Shown: in pieces, positions 23,609-32,211 of the stretch | How the letters are laid out: each line of letters starts with the position of its first letter | How positions within the stretch are numbered: the stretch's first letter is position 1 | Assembly: GCA_019683855.1 (NCBI GenBank) | Contig: JADGHP010000005.1 | Coordinates: forward strand, 1 to 35,521 | Source: Thermoleophilia bacterium | Lineage (GTDB): Bacteria > Actinomycetota > Thermoleophilia > Gaiellales > Gaiellaceae | Direction of reading: 5' to 3' | DNA: 35,521 nt | Program-made: the position numbers and the translations under genes | Notes under the pieces: generated by a model | The model's database searches: none | What the model saw: the letters and a program-made list of their open reading frames with translations, nothing else | Told to the model about the DNA's origin: nothing

Positions 23609-23640
23609 CGAGGGAACCTCGTGTAAGGGTAACCTTACAC
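23609..23640. promoter_or_regulatory. Palindromic operator for DtxR-type regulator
   Basis: A perfect palindrome, GTGTAAGG-GTAA-CCTTACAC, occupies 23621-23640. A smaller repeat CGAGG-GAA-CCTCG at 23609-23621 looks like a degenerate second copy (AGGGAACCT against AGGGTAACCT). The half-site TAACCTTA resembles the DtxR/IdeR half-site TAACCTAA. The site lies between the ZIP gene and the DtxR-family gene, on the ZIP leader side. An AATATA stretch at 23653-23658 could supply -10 elements in both directions. Confidence 0.75.
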
Positions 23641-23663
23641 AAGGGTCCCGGCAATATAGCGAT

Positions 23664-24353
23664 ATGGCGCAGGGCCACTCGGTCGACGACTACCTCGAGA
23701 CGATCTACTTCCTCGCGTTCCCGATCGGCGAGTACAGACCGCGCGGCGCCGGCGCGCCGCCGCTCGCCTCCCGCGTCGCGGAGATGCTGCACGTCTCGCG
23801 CGCCTCCGCGGGCGAGATGCTGAAGCGGCTGGAAGCGGAAGGGCTGATCGAGCGCGGCGCCCACAAGGAGGCGCTCCTGACCGAGCGCGGCCGCGAGCGG
23901 GCGGAGCGCGTCGTCCGCAAGCACCGCATCATCGAGCGCCTGCTCACCGACTTCATGGGCTACACGGGCGCGGAGTCGCACGAGCGCGCCGACCAGCTCG
24001 GGGACACGTTCACCGACGAGATGATCGAGCGGATCGACGAGAGGCTCGGCCGCCCGGAGCGCTGCCCGCACGGCTGGCCGGTCGACCCGGTGGTCGAGCA
24101 GGCCGAGAACGCGGAGCTCGCGCCGCTCGCCGAGCTCTCCGCGGGGGCGCGGGCGACGATCGTGCGGCTCGCCGAGCACGACGGCGAGCTTTTGCACTGG
24201 TTCTACGACCAGGATCTCGTGCCGGGCGCCGAGATCGTCGTCGAGCGCGCCGAGGCGGCAGCCGACCAGCTCGTCGTCCGCCTCGACGGCGGCACGCGCA
24301 CCCTCTCGGAGAAGGCCGCCTCCAGCCTGTTCGTGAAGCCGGCGGCGGGCTGA
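23664..24353 (+). CDS. DtxR-family metal-dependent transcriptional regulator
   Basis: 229 residues. An N-terminal winged helix (SVDDYLETIYFLA, SRVAEMLHVSRASAGEMLKRLEAEGLIERG) is followed by the dimerisation and metal-binding helices (RKHRIIERLLTDFMGY, SHERADQLGDTFTDEMIERIDERLG and CPHGWPVD). A C-terminal FeoA/SH3-like domain follows (LVPGAEIVVERAEAAADQLVVRLDG). This is the SirR/MntR/IdeR architecture. It is divergent from a ZIP transporter with a palindrome in between, so it probably represses that gene and itself when metal-loaded. It ends 3 bp from the convergent metK stop. Fe versus Mn specificity is undecided. Confidence 0.93.
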   Translation: MAQGHSVDDYLETIYFLAFPIGEYRPRGAGAPPLASRVAEMLHVSRASAGEMLKRLEAEGLIERGAHKEALLTERGRERAERVVRKHRIIERLLTDFMGYTGAESHERADQLGDTFTDEMIERIDERLGRPERCPHGWPVDPVVEQAENAELAPLAELSAGARATIVRLAEHDGELLHWFYDQDLVPGAEIVVERAEAAADQLVVRLDGGTRTLSEKAASSLFVKPAAG

Positions 24354-24356
24354 CGG

Positions 24357-25607
24357 CTACGCGCCGGCCGAGGCGGGCGCCTCCAGCCCCGCCGCCGCGC
24401 GCAGCGCCTCCGCTTTGTCCGTCCGCTCCCAGGTGAAGTCGCCGTCGTCGCGGCCGAAGTGCCCGTAGGCGGCGGTCTTCGCGTAGATCGGCCGGCACAG
24501 GTCGAGATCGCGCAGGATCGCGGCCGGACGCAGGTCGAAGTGCTCGCGCACGAGCGCCTCGATCCGCGGCACCGGCACCGCCTCGGTCCCGAACGTCTCG
24601 ATCAGGATCGACATCGGGCGCGCCACCCCGATCGCGTACGAGACCTGGATCAGGCAGCGCTCCGCGAGCCCCGCCGCCACGACGTTCTTCGCCACGTAGC
24701 GCGCCGCGTAGGCGGCGGAGCGGTCCACCTTCGTCGGATCCTTCCCCGAGAACGCGCCCCCGCCGTGCGGCGCCGCACCCCCGTAGGTGTCGACGATGAT
24801 CTTGCGCCCCGTGAGACCGGTGTCGCCCATCGGGCCGCCGATCACGAACTTCCCCGTCGGGTTGCAGTAGAAGAAGTCCTTGTCGTGCTCGAGCCGCCGC
24901 TCCTCGTAGAGGTCCTTCGGCAGGATCGGCTCCAGCACGTGCTGCACGAGATCCGGCTTGAGCAGGGTCTCGACGTCCAGCCCGTCGCGGTGCTGGGTCG
25001 AGATCAGCACGCGCTCGATCTCCACCGGGCGCTGCCGGCCATGCTCGTCCACCTCGTAGCGCACCGTCACCTGCGACTTGCCGTCGGGACGCAGGTAGGG
25101 GAGCACGTCCGCCTTGCGCACCTCGGCCAGCCGGTGCGCGATCCGGTGCGCGAGCATGATCGGCAGCGGCATCAGCTCGTCGGTCTCGCTCGTGGCGTAG
25201 CCGAACATCATCCCCTGGTCGCCGGCGCCGAGCCGATCGAGCGGGTCGGCGTCCCCGTGTTGCACCTCGAACGACTCGTCCACCCCCTGCGCGATGTCCG
25301 GCGACTGCTCGTCGATCGCGACGATCACGCCGCACGTGTCCGCGTCGAAGCCGAACTTCGCCCGCGTGTAGCCGATCGAGCGGATCCGCTCGCGCACGAG
25401 CCGCGGGATGTCGACGTAGGTCTTGGTCGTGATCTCGCCCGCCACCACGACCAGCCCCGTCGTGATGAGCGTCTCGCAGGCGACGCGCCCGTCCGGGTCG
25501 TCGGCGAGGACCGCGTCGAGGACGGAGTCGGAGATCTGGTCGGCGATCTTGTCCGGATGCCCCTCGGTGACCGACTCGGAGGTGAAGGAGAATGCGCGCG
25601 GAGCCAT
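24357..25607 (-). CDS. metK: S-adenosylmethionine synthase
   Basis: Makes SAM from methionine and ATP, the donor for rsmD and rsmB. It is 416 residues. Motifs: [19 protein letters not shown] at the N-terminus, [12 protein letters not shown], and [20 protein letters not shown] with [12 protein letters not shown] in the C-terminal third. ATG 25607 is used ([12 protein letters not shown]); a TAGCCT -10 element lies 7 nt upstream and the seven codons before it are not typical. No SAM riboswitch fits in the 25-bp gap to the lipoprotein stop. Confidence 0.97.
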   Translation of the reverse strand: MAPRAFSFTSESVTEGHPDKIADQISDSVLDAVLADDPDGRVACETLITTGLVVVAGEITTKTYVDIPRLVRERIRSIGYTRAKFGFDADTCGVIVAIDEQSPDIAQGVDESFEVQHGDADPLDRLGAGDQGMMFGYATSETDELMPLPIMLAHRIAHRLAEVRKADVLPYLRPDGKSQVTVRYEVDEHGRQRPVEIERVLISTQHRDGLDVETLLKPDLVQHVLEPILPKDLYEERRLEHDKDFFYCNPTGKFVIGGPMGDTGLTGRKIIVDTYGGAAPHGGGAFSGKDPTKVDRSAAYAARYVAKNVVAAGLAERCLIQVSYAIGVARPMSILIETFGTEAVPVPRIEALVREHFDLRPAAILRDLDLCRPIYAKTAAYGHFGRDDGDFTWERTDKAEALRAAAGLEAPASAGA

Positions 25608-25614
25608 GCGCGGC

Positions 25615-25620
25615 AGGCTA
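25615..25620 (-). promoter_or_regulatory. Putative -10 element of metK (leaderless type)
   Basis: TAGCCT on the minus strand, 7 nt before the metK ATG. Confidence 0.45.
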
Positions 25621-25632
25621 CCGGACACGCGC

Positions 25633-27039
25633 CTACCTGACCTCGAGGAACGCCGTGAAGCCCGACACCCCGCCCGTCGAGCCCGTCCCGTACGCGACGA
25701 GGGTGCGCAGCGCGCCGAGGTCGAGTCCTCCCGCCGGGAGCGTGATCCCGGCGAGCGAGGCGAGCCCCTGCACGACCGGCAACGCGTCCTTCAGGTTCAC
25801 GTACAGGAAGCCGGTCGTCCGGTCGGGCATCCCCGATGCCGTGCGCGCCTCGGCGAACGTGCCGTCGTCCGCGAGCTTCTGGCCCGCCCCCTTGAACGCG
25901 TCGATCGCCTGCTGCGAGGTGGAGACGACGAGGTTCGAGCCGACGACCGCGTGCGAGAGGCGGATCGAGCCGAGCAGCGAGCCGAGGTCGAGGCCCCCGG
26001 CCGGCCCGCCCGAGCTTCCCTTGGCGGCGGCGGCAACGAGCGCGTTCAGCGCGTCGACGACCGCTTGCGGGTCGGAGGCCTGCGTGACGAGGGTCACCGC
26101 CGGGATCGGCAGCCCGGGGCTCACGTAGAGCGCGGACTCTCCGCCGAGCGCGTTCCCGAGCCTCTGCAGAGCGCCGGATAGCGGCGACGAGGGCGCGGGC
26201 TCCGAGGCCGTCTCGTGACGGGCCTGGAAGTCGAGGACGAGCAGCGCGCCCGCCGGGATCGAGCGGACGAGCGTCGAGGAGTACGGCTCGGGCGCGCTCC
26301 CGGCGGCGTCGCTGCGCACGAACCCGTCCACCCGCAGCCCGCGGTCCTTCGCGACGACGTCGGCGGCCGCCCACACGACCTGCCGCGTCCTGCCCGCGGG
26401 GGCCCCGGGGAGCGCGGACACGAGCTTCCCCGCCTCGGCGCCGTTCGCGTACGCGTAGACGAGCGCGTCGCCGGCGAGCTTACCGATCGCCTCCTGGTAG
26501 GCCGTGTCGTCCGCGAGATGCCGCGTCGCGGAGGCGACCGCGTCGAGGCTCGGGCGGCTCTCCGCGACCGCGCTCCAGCCGGCCACCTGCCCGGTGACGA
26601 GCGTGCGTCCGCTGGCGGCGGAGAGCTTCCGGACGAGCGCGTCGAGCTTCGCCCTGTCGGGCGGCTGCGTGAGCAGGACCGCCTGCGGCTTCGCGCCCCC
26701 TTCCCCGGCGAGGACGGCGACGTCGAGCTCCGGGCCGAGCGCCGGCCGCACGTCGCCCGCCCAGCTCAGCTTCGTCTTGCGCTCGAAGCTCTGCCTGAGC
26801 TGCGCGAGCAGCGCGTCGTGCTGCGGGATCTGCGCCAGCAGCCCGTTCAGGGCCTGCCACTGCGACGAGCCGAGGTCAGAGTCGATGGCGAGGAACGCCA
26901 CCGTCGAAGCCGGCGCCACCGAGGCGCCCGCGCCGAGCGTCCCGCCGCCGGAGGCGGAACTCGCGCCGCCGCCGCATCCCGCGCCGAGCAGGGCGACGGC
27001 TGTCGCGATGCCCGCCGCGAGGATGATCCGGATGCGCAT
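25633..27039 (-). CDS. DUF3352-like putative lipoprotein
   Basis: 468 residues. A signal peptide ([21 protein letters not shown]) ends in a lipobox-like LGAGC with Cys22, followed by a Gly/Ser-rich linker. The long extracytoplasmic part alternates Ala/Leu-rich helices and short strands ([40 protein letters not shown]), resembling DUF3352 proteins of actinobacteria, which have no known function. ATG 27039 has a GAGGAG ribosome binding site and lies 2 nt after the gpsA stop, so it is probably cotranscribed with gpsA. The DUF assignment is from general resemblance. Confidence 0.8.
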   Translation of the reverse strand: MRIRIILAAGIATAVALLGAGCGGGASSASGGGTLGAGASVAPASTVAFLAIDSDLGSSQWQALNGLLAQIPQHDALLAQLRQSFERKTKLSWAGDVRPALGPELDVAVLAGEGGAKPQAVLLTQPPDRAKLDALVRKLSAASGRTLVTGQVAGWSAVAESRPSLDAVASATRHLADDTAYQEAIGKLAGDALVYAYANGAEAGKLVSALPGAPAGRTRQVVWAAADVVAKDRGLRVDGFVRSDAAGSAPEPYSSTLVRSIPAGALLVLDFQARHETASEPAPSSPLSGALQRLGNALGGESALYVSPGLPIPAVTLVTQASDPQAVVDALNALVAAAAKGSSGGPAGGLDLGSLLGSIRLSHAVVGSNLVVSTSQQAIDAFKGAGQKLADDGTFAEARTASGMPDRTTGFLYVNLKDALPVVQGLASLAGITLPAGGLDLGALRTLVAYGTGSTGGVSGFTAFLEVR

Positions 27040-27041
27040 GG

Positions 27042-27995
27042 CTACTCCTCGGTCGGCTCTCTGCCCATCAACCTCGAGACGAGGTCGGTGAGGCTCTGCC
27101 CTGAGAGTACCGCGCAAACACCCTCGGTGATCGGCAGCTCGACGCCGAGTCTGTGCGAGAGGTCGCGCAGGACGGGCGCCGTGGTCAGCCCCTCCACCGT
27201 CTGGCCGATCTCCGCCACCGCCTGCTCGGGGGCCAGCCCCTGCGCGATCAGCTCGCCGGCGTGCCGGTTGCGGCCGTGGCGGCTCCAGCAGGTGACGACG
27301 AGATCGCCCATTCCGGCGAGCCCGGCGAACGTCTCCGGACGCGCCCCCGCCGCCTCGCCGAGCCTCGACATCTCCGCCAGCCCGCGCGCGATCAGCGCCG
27401 CCTTCGCGTTGTCGCCGAGGCCGAGGCCGTCGACGGCGCCCGCCGCGAGCGCGATCACGTTCTTCGCGGCGGCGCACAGCTCGACCCCGGTCACGTCCGG
27501 GTTCACGTAGGCGCGGAAGACGGTGGAGTTGAGCGCGTGCTGGAGCTGGCCGGCGAGGAAGCCGTCCTCGCTCGCGATCACCGCCGCCGTCGGCAGCCCC
27601 TGGCCGATCTCCTCCGCCATGTTGGGGCCGGAGAGGACGGCGACCGGGCGGCCGCGCACCCGCGTCGAGAGCCGCTCCCCGGTCTCCGGGTCGAGCCCCT
27701 TGGTGAGGCTGAGCACGGGCGCGTCGCCGGGGAGGGCCTCCGTCACGCGGGCGAACGCCCGACTGGGAACGGCGACGACGACCACCTCGACGTCCGCCGG
27801 CGCCTCCTCGAGCGGCACGGCGTGCGCGCGGCGGAGGTCGACGTTCTGGAGGTAGCGTGGGTTCCAGCCGTTGCGGGCGATCGCCTCGGCCTGCTCCGCG
27901 GTGTGGCAGGCGAGCACCACCTCATGCCCGCGGTCGAGCAGCACGCGCGTGAACGCGGTGCCCCAGGAGCCCGCCCCGACGACCAGGAACCTCAT
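27042..27995 (-). CDS. gpsA: Glycerol-3-phosphate dehydrogenase [NAD(P)+]
   Basis: Reduces dihydroxyacetone phosphate to sn-glycerol 3-phosphate, the backbone for phospholipids. It is 317 residues. The Rossmann motif GAGSWGTAFTRVL is at the start; LSGPNMAEEI, the catalytic Lys in CAAAKNVIALAAG, GDNAKAALIARGL and GMGDLVVTCWSRHGRNR follow. ATG 27995 has a TAGCCT -10 element 7 nt upstream. The nearby plsC uses a product made from its glycerol phosphate. der-gpsA adjacency is common in Gram-positives. Confidence 0.97.
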   Translation of the reverse strand: MRFLVVGAGSWGTAFTRVLLDRGHEVVLACHTAEQAEAIARNGWNPRYLQNVDLRRAHAVPLEEAPADVEVVVVAVPSRAFARVTEALPGDAPVLSLTKGLDPETGERLSTRVRGRPVAVLSGPNMAEEIGQGLPTAAVIASEDGFLAGQLQHALNSTVFRAYVNPDVTGVELCAAAKNVIALAAGAVDGLGLGDNAKAALIARGLAEMSRLGEAAGARPETFAGLAGMGDLVVTCWSRHGRNRHAGELIAQGLAPEQAVAEIGQTVEGLTTAPVLRDLSHRLGVELPITEGVCAVLSGQSLTDLVSRLMGREPTEE

Positions 27996-28002
27996 CGGCG
28001 GA

Positions 28003-28008
28003 AGGCTA
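28003..28008 (-). promoter_or_regulatory. Putative -10 element of gpsA (leaderless type)
   Basis: TAGCCT on the minus strand, 7 nt before the gpsA ATG. Confidence 0.45.
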
Positions 28009-28064
28009 TGCCTTCGGCCGCTCGGAGAGGGAGCCCGGCGCGCTCGCCCGACGCAGCGCTCTCG

Positions 28065-29417
28065 TCACGCGCGCCTGACGAAGTCGATGCTCACGGGGAC
28101 GCCGTCGAGGCCGAAGCGCTCGCGCAGCTCGTTCTCCACCCAGTAGCCGTAGTCGCGCGTGACGAGGCCGGGATCGTTGACGAAGAGCCTGAAGCGGGGC
28201 GGCCGGACGCGGATCTGGGCGCCGTAGAGGAGGTTGAGGCGCTTCGCCCCGCGCGCCGGCGGCTGGCGGGCGGCGCGCAGGTCGGCGAGCGCCCGGTTCA
28301 GCTCAGCCGTGGGGATGCGCGCGACGTGGCGGTCGAAGAGCTGCGCGACGGTGTCGAGCAGGCGCTCCAGCCCGCGACCGGTGTGGGACGAGACGGCGAT
28401 GAACGGCGGTCGCTGGCGGAGGCGTCGCCGCAGCTCGCCGCGGACGTCGTCCACGGCGATCCGGGTCGCGTCCCACTTCGAGAGTACGACGAGCGTCGAG
28501 CACTCGGCCTTCCGGGCCACGTCCGCGACGGCGAGGTCCTGCTCGACGATCCCCTCGGAGGCGTCGATCAGGACGAGCGCGACGTCCGCCCGCTCGGCCG
28601 CCTCGAGCGCGCGCAGCTCGGAGTAGTACTCGATACCCTGCCGGTGGCGGCGCTTGCGGCGCAGCCCGGCGGTGTCGACGAGCACGAAGGTGCGGCCGCC
28701 GTGCTCGAGCACGCTGTCGATCGCGTCGCGGGTCGTCCCCGGCACGTCGCTCACGATCACCCGCTCGCGCCCGAGCAGCGCGTTGACGAGGCTCGACTTG
28801 CCGACGTTGGGCCGGCCGAGGACGGCGACCCGGATCGCGTCCTCCGGCAGGCCCGGTCGCCCGAGCGGGCGGAGCGCCTCCAGCTCGGCGACGACGCGGT
28901 CGAGCAGGTCGCCGGTGCCGGTGCCGTGCAGGCCCGAGACCGGGAGCGGCTCCCCGAGCCCGAGCCGGTGCAGGTCGAGCGCGAGCGCCTCCGCGCTCGG
29001 GTCGTCGATCTTGTTCGCGAGCACCAGCACCGGCTTGCGCGCCTCGCGCAGGATCTGCGCCACCTCCTCGTCGCCCGGGGTGACGCCCGCCCGCGCGTCC
29101 ACGACGAGCAGCACGAGGTCGGCCTCCTCGACCGCTGCTCGCGCCTGCGCCGCGATCGAGCGCGTGATCGGCGTCGGGTCGGCGACGTCGACGCCGCCCG
29201 TGTCGACGAGCAGGAAGCGCTTCCCCGCCCACTCGCAGACGAGCTCCTTGCGGTCGCGCGTGACGCCGGGGGTCTCGTGGACGACGGCCGCGCGGGTGGC
29301 GGTGAGCCGGTTGACGAGCGTCGACTTGCCGACGTTCGGGAAGCCGACGATCGCCACCGCGCCCAGGAGCGGCGGCGTGGGCGCCTCGACCGGCTCGATG
29401 TCCTCGACGTCGCCCAT
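28065..29417 (-). CDS. der: Ribosome biogenesis GTPase Der (EngA)
   Basis: Double-GTPase needed for 50S assembly. It is 450 residues. The first G domain has [18 protein letters not shown] and NKID; the second has [24 protein letters not shown] and SKWD. A C-terminal KH-like domain follows ([24 protein letters not shown]). ATG 29417 is chosen over an in-frame start 11 codons upstream because a TACGCT -10 element lies 8 nt before it. A Pro/Glu-rich 28-residue N-terminal tail precedes the first G domain. Confidence 0.96.
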   Translation of the reverse strand: MGDVEDIEPVEAPTPPLLGAVAIVGFPNVGKSTLVNRLTATRAAVVHETPGVTRDRKELVCEWAGKRFLLVDTGGVDVADPTPITRSIAAQARAAVEEADLVLLVVDARAGVTPGDEEVAQILREARKPVLVLANKIDDPSAEALALDLHRLGLGEPLPVSGLHGTGTGDLLDRVVAELEALRPLGRPGLPEDAIRVAVLGRPNVGKSSLVNALLGRERVIVSDVPGTTRDAIDSVLEHGGRTFVLVDTAGLRRKRRHRQGIEYYSELRALEAAERADVALVLIDASEGIVEQDLAVADVARKAECSTLVVLSKWDATRIAVDDVRGELRRRLRQRPPFIAVSSHTGRGLERLLDTVAQLFDRHVARIPTAELNRALADLRAARQPPARGAKRLNLLYGAQIRVRPPRFRLFVNDPGLVTRDYGYWVENELRERFGLDGVPVSIDFVRRA

Positions 29418-29425
29418 GGCGGCGA

Positions 29426-29431
29426 AGCGTA
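29426..29431 (-). promoter_or_regulatory. Putative -10 element of der (leaderless type)
   Basis: TACGCT on the minus strand, 8 nt before the der ATG. Confidence 0.4.
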
Positions 29432-29453
29432 GAGCCGATCCCGCGTTCACCGA

Positions 29454-29504
29454 GGTCTGACCCCGTCACGAAACTGTCACGAAGGCGTGAACTGGGGTCA
29501 GACC
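29454..29504. repeat. GGTCTGACCCC inverted-repeat element between plsC and der
   Basis: GGTCTGACCCC (29454-29464) and its perfect reverse complement GGGGTCAGACC (29494-29504) flank 29 bp that contain a nested TCACG/CGTGA hairpin and two GTCACGAA copies. It could end the plsC transcript or be an interspersed repeat of REP type. Copy number elsewhere cannot be seen here. Confidence 0.65.
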
Positions 29505-29526
29505 CGGGTACGACCCCGTCTCGGAG

Positions 29527-29546
29527 CCGTCACGGCAGGGTGACGG
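29527..29546 (-). terminator. Hairpin spanning the plsC stop codon
   Basis: CCGTCAC (29527-29533) and GTGACGG (29540-29546) form a perfect 7-bp stem with a 6-nt loop; the plsC TGA (29530-29532) lies inside the stem. No T-tract follows, so terminator function is tentative. Confidence 0.4.
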
Positions 29547-30210
29547 GCGCCGCGTCGGGACGGCGCGGCGGGACGGCGTGGCGCGGGCGGCCCGCCTCGT
29601 GCAGGTCGCGCAGCCACCCCCACAGCCGGTGCAGCTCGCGCTCGATCTCGGCGGACGCCTCCCGGTAGCCCCGCCCGCCCTTCGGCAGCCCGTCGAAGCG
29701 CATCGGCTCGCCCCACGCGATCGAGACGGGCGCGAAGTTGCCGAGCCGCCACCACTGCGAGCCGTGGATCGCGCCGCAGATCACGGGCACGTCCTCCTGG
29801 AGCGCGACCATCGCCGCGCCGGGCTGCACGACGCCGGGCACGCCGCTCCGCTGGCGCGTCCCCTCGACGAAGATGCCGAGCGCCTCGCGGTTGCGCACCA
29901 CGTCGCGCATGCGCCGCACCGCCTCGCGGTCGGACTCGCCGCGCCGGATCGCGAACGAGCCGAAGAGGCGGATGTAGCCGCCGAGCAGGGGCACCCGGTG
30001 CGCCTCGGCCTTCGCGACGTAGTAGAGCGTGCGCGGCGAGGCGTAGCCGAACGCGGGGATGTCGATCCAGTGGAAGTGGTTGAGCGCGACGACGAGCCCG
30101 CCCCAGCGCGGCATCCGCTCTCGCCCGTAGACGCGCAGCCGCGTCGCAAGCGCCGTCGGGATGCCCATCACCGGCCGCCCCACCGCCCAGGCGACATCGA
30201 CGCGGTTCAT
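29530..30210 (-). CDS. plsC: 1-acyl-sn-glycerol-3-phosphate acyltransferase
   Basis: Adds the second acyl chain in phosphatidic acid synthesis. It is 226 residues of the PlsC/LPLAT family. Motif I is NHFHWIDIP (H-x4-D), motif II lies near FGSFAIRRG, motif III is FVEGTRQRSG and motif IV is near VPVICGAIHG. ATG 30210 lies 6 nt after the cmk stop. It may act on ACP or acyl-phosphate-derived substrates made by the plsX/acpP genes elsewhere in the window. The exact acyl acceptor is inferred from family. Confidence 0.9.
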   Translation of the reverse strand: MNRVDVAWAVGRPVMGIPTALATRLRVYGRERMPRWGGLVVALNHFHWIDIPAFGYASPRTLYYVAKAEAHRVPLLGGYIRLFGSFAIRRGESDREAVRRMRDVVRNREALGIFVEGTRQRSGVPGVVQPGAAMVALQEDVPVICGAIHGSQWWRLGNFAPVSIAWGEPMRFDGLPKGGRGYREASAEIERELHRLWGWLRDLHEAGRPRHAVPPRRPDAAPVTLP

Positions 30211-30216
30211 GGGCGG

Positions 30217-30849
30217 TCAGACGGCGGTGCGCTCGCGCACGAGCGCCTCGATCCGCTCCACGACGTCCTCGACGCGGAGATGGGTGGTGTCGATCTCGAT
30301 CGCGTCCGGCGCCGGACGGGTGCGCGCGGCGTCGCTCTCGTCGCGCAGCCGCAGATCTGTGGCGAGGGCGTCCGCGCCGATGCCCGGCCGCTCCGCGATC
30401 CGCCGGCGCGCGCGCTCCTCCCGATCGGCGACGAGATAGACCTTGACCGCCGCGTCGGGGGCGACGACGGTGCCGATGTCGCGGCCCTCGATCACGACGT
30501 CGCCCTCGCGTCCGAGCTGCCGCTGCCGAGCGCGCATCACCTCGCGCACCGCGGGATGGCGGGCGACGACGGGCACCATCCGGTCGATGCGCGTCTCGCG
30601 GATCGAGGAGGTGACGTCGGTGCCGGCGATCCAGACGCGGTCGTCCTCGTCGAAGACGACCGGCTCGGCGTCGGCGAGCTCCGCGAGCGCCGCCTCGTCG
30701 CCGAGGTCGAGCCCGCGCTGCATCGCGAGCCACGTGAGCGCGCGGTACATGGCGCCGGTGTCGAGGTAGCGGAAGCCGAGGCGCTCGGCGAGCGCCCGCG
30801 CCACCGTGCTCTTGCCCGCGCCCGCGGGGCCGTCGATCGCAACGATCAT
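30217..30849 (-). CDS. cmk: Cytidylate kinase
   Basis: Phosphorylates CMP and dCMP. It is 210 residues. The P-loop is IDGPAGAGKST, followed by YLDTGAMYRA, RETRIDRMVPVVARHPAVRE, EGRDIGTVVAPDA and the lid region REERARRRIAERPG. ATG 30849 has a strong GGAGGTGA ribosome binding site. aroA-cmk is a frequent neighbour pair in bacteria, and cmk-plsC-der follows. Confidence 0.96.
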   Translation of the reverse strand: MIVAIDGPAGAGKSTVARALAERLGFRYLDTGAMYRALTWLAMQRGLDLGDEAALAELADAEPVVFDEDDRVWIAGTDVTSSIRETRIDRMVPVVARHPAVREVMRARQRQLGREGDVVIEGRDIGTVVAPDAAVKVYLVADREERARRRIAERPGIGADALATDLRLRDESDAARTRPAPDAIEIDTTHLRVEDVVERIEALVRERTAV

Positions 30850-30921
30850 CCGCTCTCACCTCCGGCGAAAGCGCGAGAGACGAGCTTGATCACCAGCACC
30901 TCATCGAGCCGAAGGCGTCGT

Positions 30922-32202
30922 TCAGCTCCGCTGGGCGACGGCTTCGACGAGTTCGTAGAAACCGGGGAAGCTTACAGCGACCGCCTCCGCGCCCCCGATC
31001 TCGACGCCCTCGCGGGAGGCGAGCCCGGCGACCGCCCCGAGCATCGCGATCCGGTGGTCGCCGCGGCTGTCGATCCGGCCGCCGCGCAGCCGCGCCGGCA
31101 CGCCGCGCACCGTCCAGCCGTCCTCGCGCGAGCGGACGTGCGCGCCCGTCGCGCGGAGAGCGTCGGTGACCGCCTCGATCCGGTCCGACTCCTTCACCCG
31201 CAGCTCCGCCGCTCCGGAGACGACCGTCTCGCCGCGCGCGTGCGAGGCGAGGAGCGCGACGAGCGGCAGCTCGTCGACGAGCGCGGGCACCTCCTCCGCC
31301 CGGACCCGGGTCGCCACCAGCTCGCCCGCCTGCACCTGGACATCGCCGACCGGCTCGCGGCCCGCGCGGCGGCGGTTGAACACCGACACGCGCGCCCCCA
31401 TCCGCTCGAGCACGTCGAGGAGCGCGGCGCGGCGCGGGTTCAGCCCGACGTCGTGGACGGTGAGGTCGCTGCCGGGGATGATCGCGGCCGCGACGAGCAG
31501 CGGCGCCGCCGAGGAGAAGTCGCCGGGGACGAGCACCTCGCCGAGGCGCAGCGCGCCGGCGGGCTCGACCGTCACCGCGTGGGGCCGCCGCCGCAGCCGC
31601 GCGCCGGCCGCCTCCAGCATCAGCTCGGTGTGGTCGCGCGAGGGCGCCGGCTCGACGACCGTGGTCGGGCGGTCCGCGTTCAGCCCCGCGAGCAAGACCG
31701 CCGACTTCACCTGCGCGCTCGCCACGGGCAGCCGGTAGTCGATGCCGCGCAGCGCCGCCGAGCCGGTGACGCGGAGCGGCGCGTGGCCGTCGGTCGTCTC
31801 CACCTCGGCGCCCATCCGCCGCAGCGGCTCCGCCACCCGCTCCATCGGCCGCGCCGAGAGCGACTCGTCGCCCGTGAGCTCGAACGTCCCCTCCTGACCC
31901 GCCGCGATCCCAACGAGCAGGCGCATGAGCGTGCCCGCGTTCGCGCAGTCGACCCGCCCCGGCCGCAGCCCGCGCAGCCCGACGCCGTGCACGACGAGCT
32001 CGTCCTCGGCGACGTCCTCGACCTCGACCCCGAGCGCGCGCACCGCCTCCACCGTCGCCTGCGTGTCGCCGGAGCGACCGAAGCCGCGGACGCGCGTCTC
32101 GCCCTCGCCGAGCGCTCCCAGCAGGACCGCGCGGTGCGAGATCGACTTGTCCCCGGGCACGCCGACATGCCCGACGAGCGCCGCCGCCGGCTCGATCCGC
32201 AC
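30922..32202 (-). CDS. aroA: 3-phosphoshikimate 1-carboxyvinyltransferase (EPSP synthase)
   Basis: Sixth step of the shikimate pathway, joining shikimate 3-phosphate and PEP. It is 426 residues. Motifs: PGDKSISHRAVLLGAL, RSGDTQAT, CANAGTLMRLL, catalytic Asp in ALVDELPLVALLA and RVKESDRIEA. GTG 32202 lies 9 nt after the aroF stop, so aroF-aroA are likely one transcript feeding chorismate synthesis. The gap of 72 bp to cmk has only a short coupled mini-frame. Confidence 0.96.
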   Translation of the reverse strand: MRIEPAAALVGHVGVPGDKSISHRAVLLGALGEGETRVRGFGRSGDTQATVEAVRALGVEVEDVAEDELVVHGVGLRGLRPGRVDCANAGTLMRLLVGIAAGQEGTFELTGDESLSARPMERVAEPLRRMGAEVETTDGHAPLRVTGSAALRGIDYRLPVASAQVKSAVLLAGLNADRPTTVVEPAPSRDHTELMLEAAGARLRRRPHAVTVEPAGALRLGEVLVPGDFSSAAPLLVAAAIIPGSDLTVHDVGLNPRRAALLDVLERMGARVSVFNRRRAGREPVGDVQVQAGELVATRVRAEEVPALVDELPLVALLASHARGETVVSGAAELRVKESDRIEAVTDALRATGAHVRSREDGWTVRGVPARLRGGRIDSRGDHRIAMLGAVAGLASREGVEIGGAEAVAVSFPGFYELVEAVAQRS

Positions 32203-32211
32203 CTGCGGCTC

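Noticed and set aside
30846-30899. 17-codon mini-ORF (VLVIKLVSRAFAGGESG) overlapping the cmk start
   Set aside because: It ends in an ATGA-like overlap with cmk, but it also spans the strong cmk ribosome binding site; likely a chance frame.
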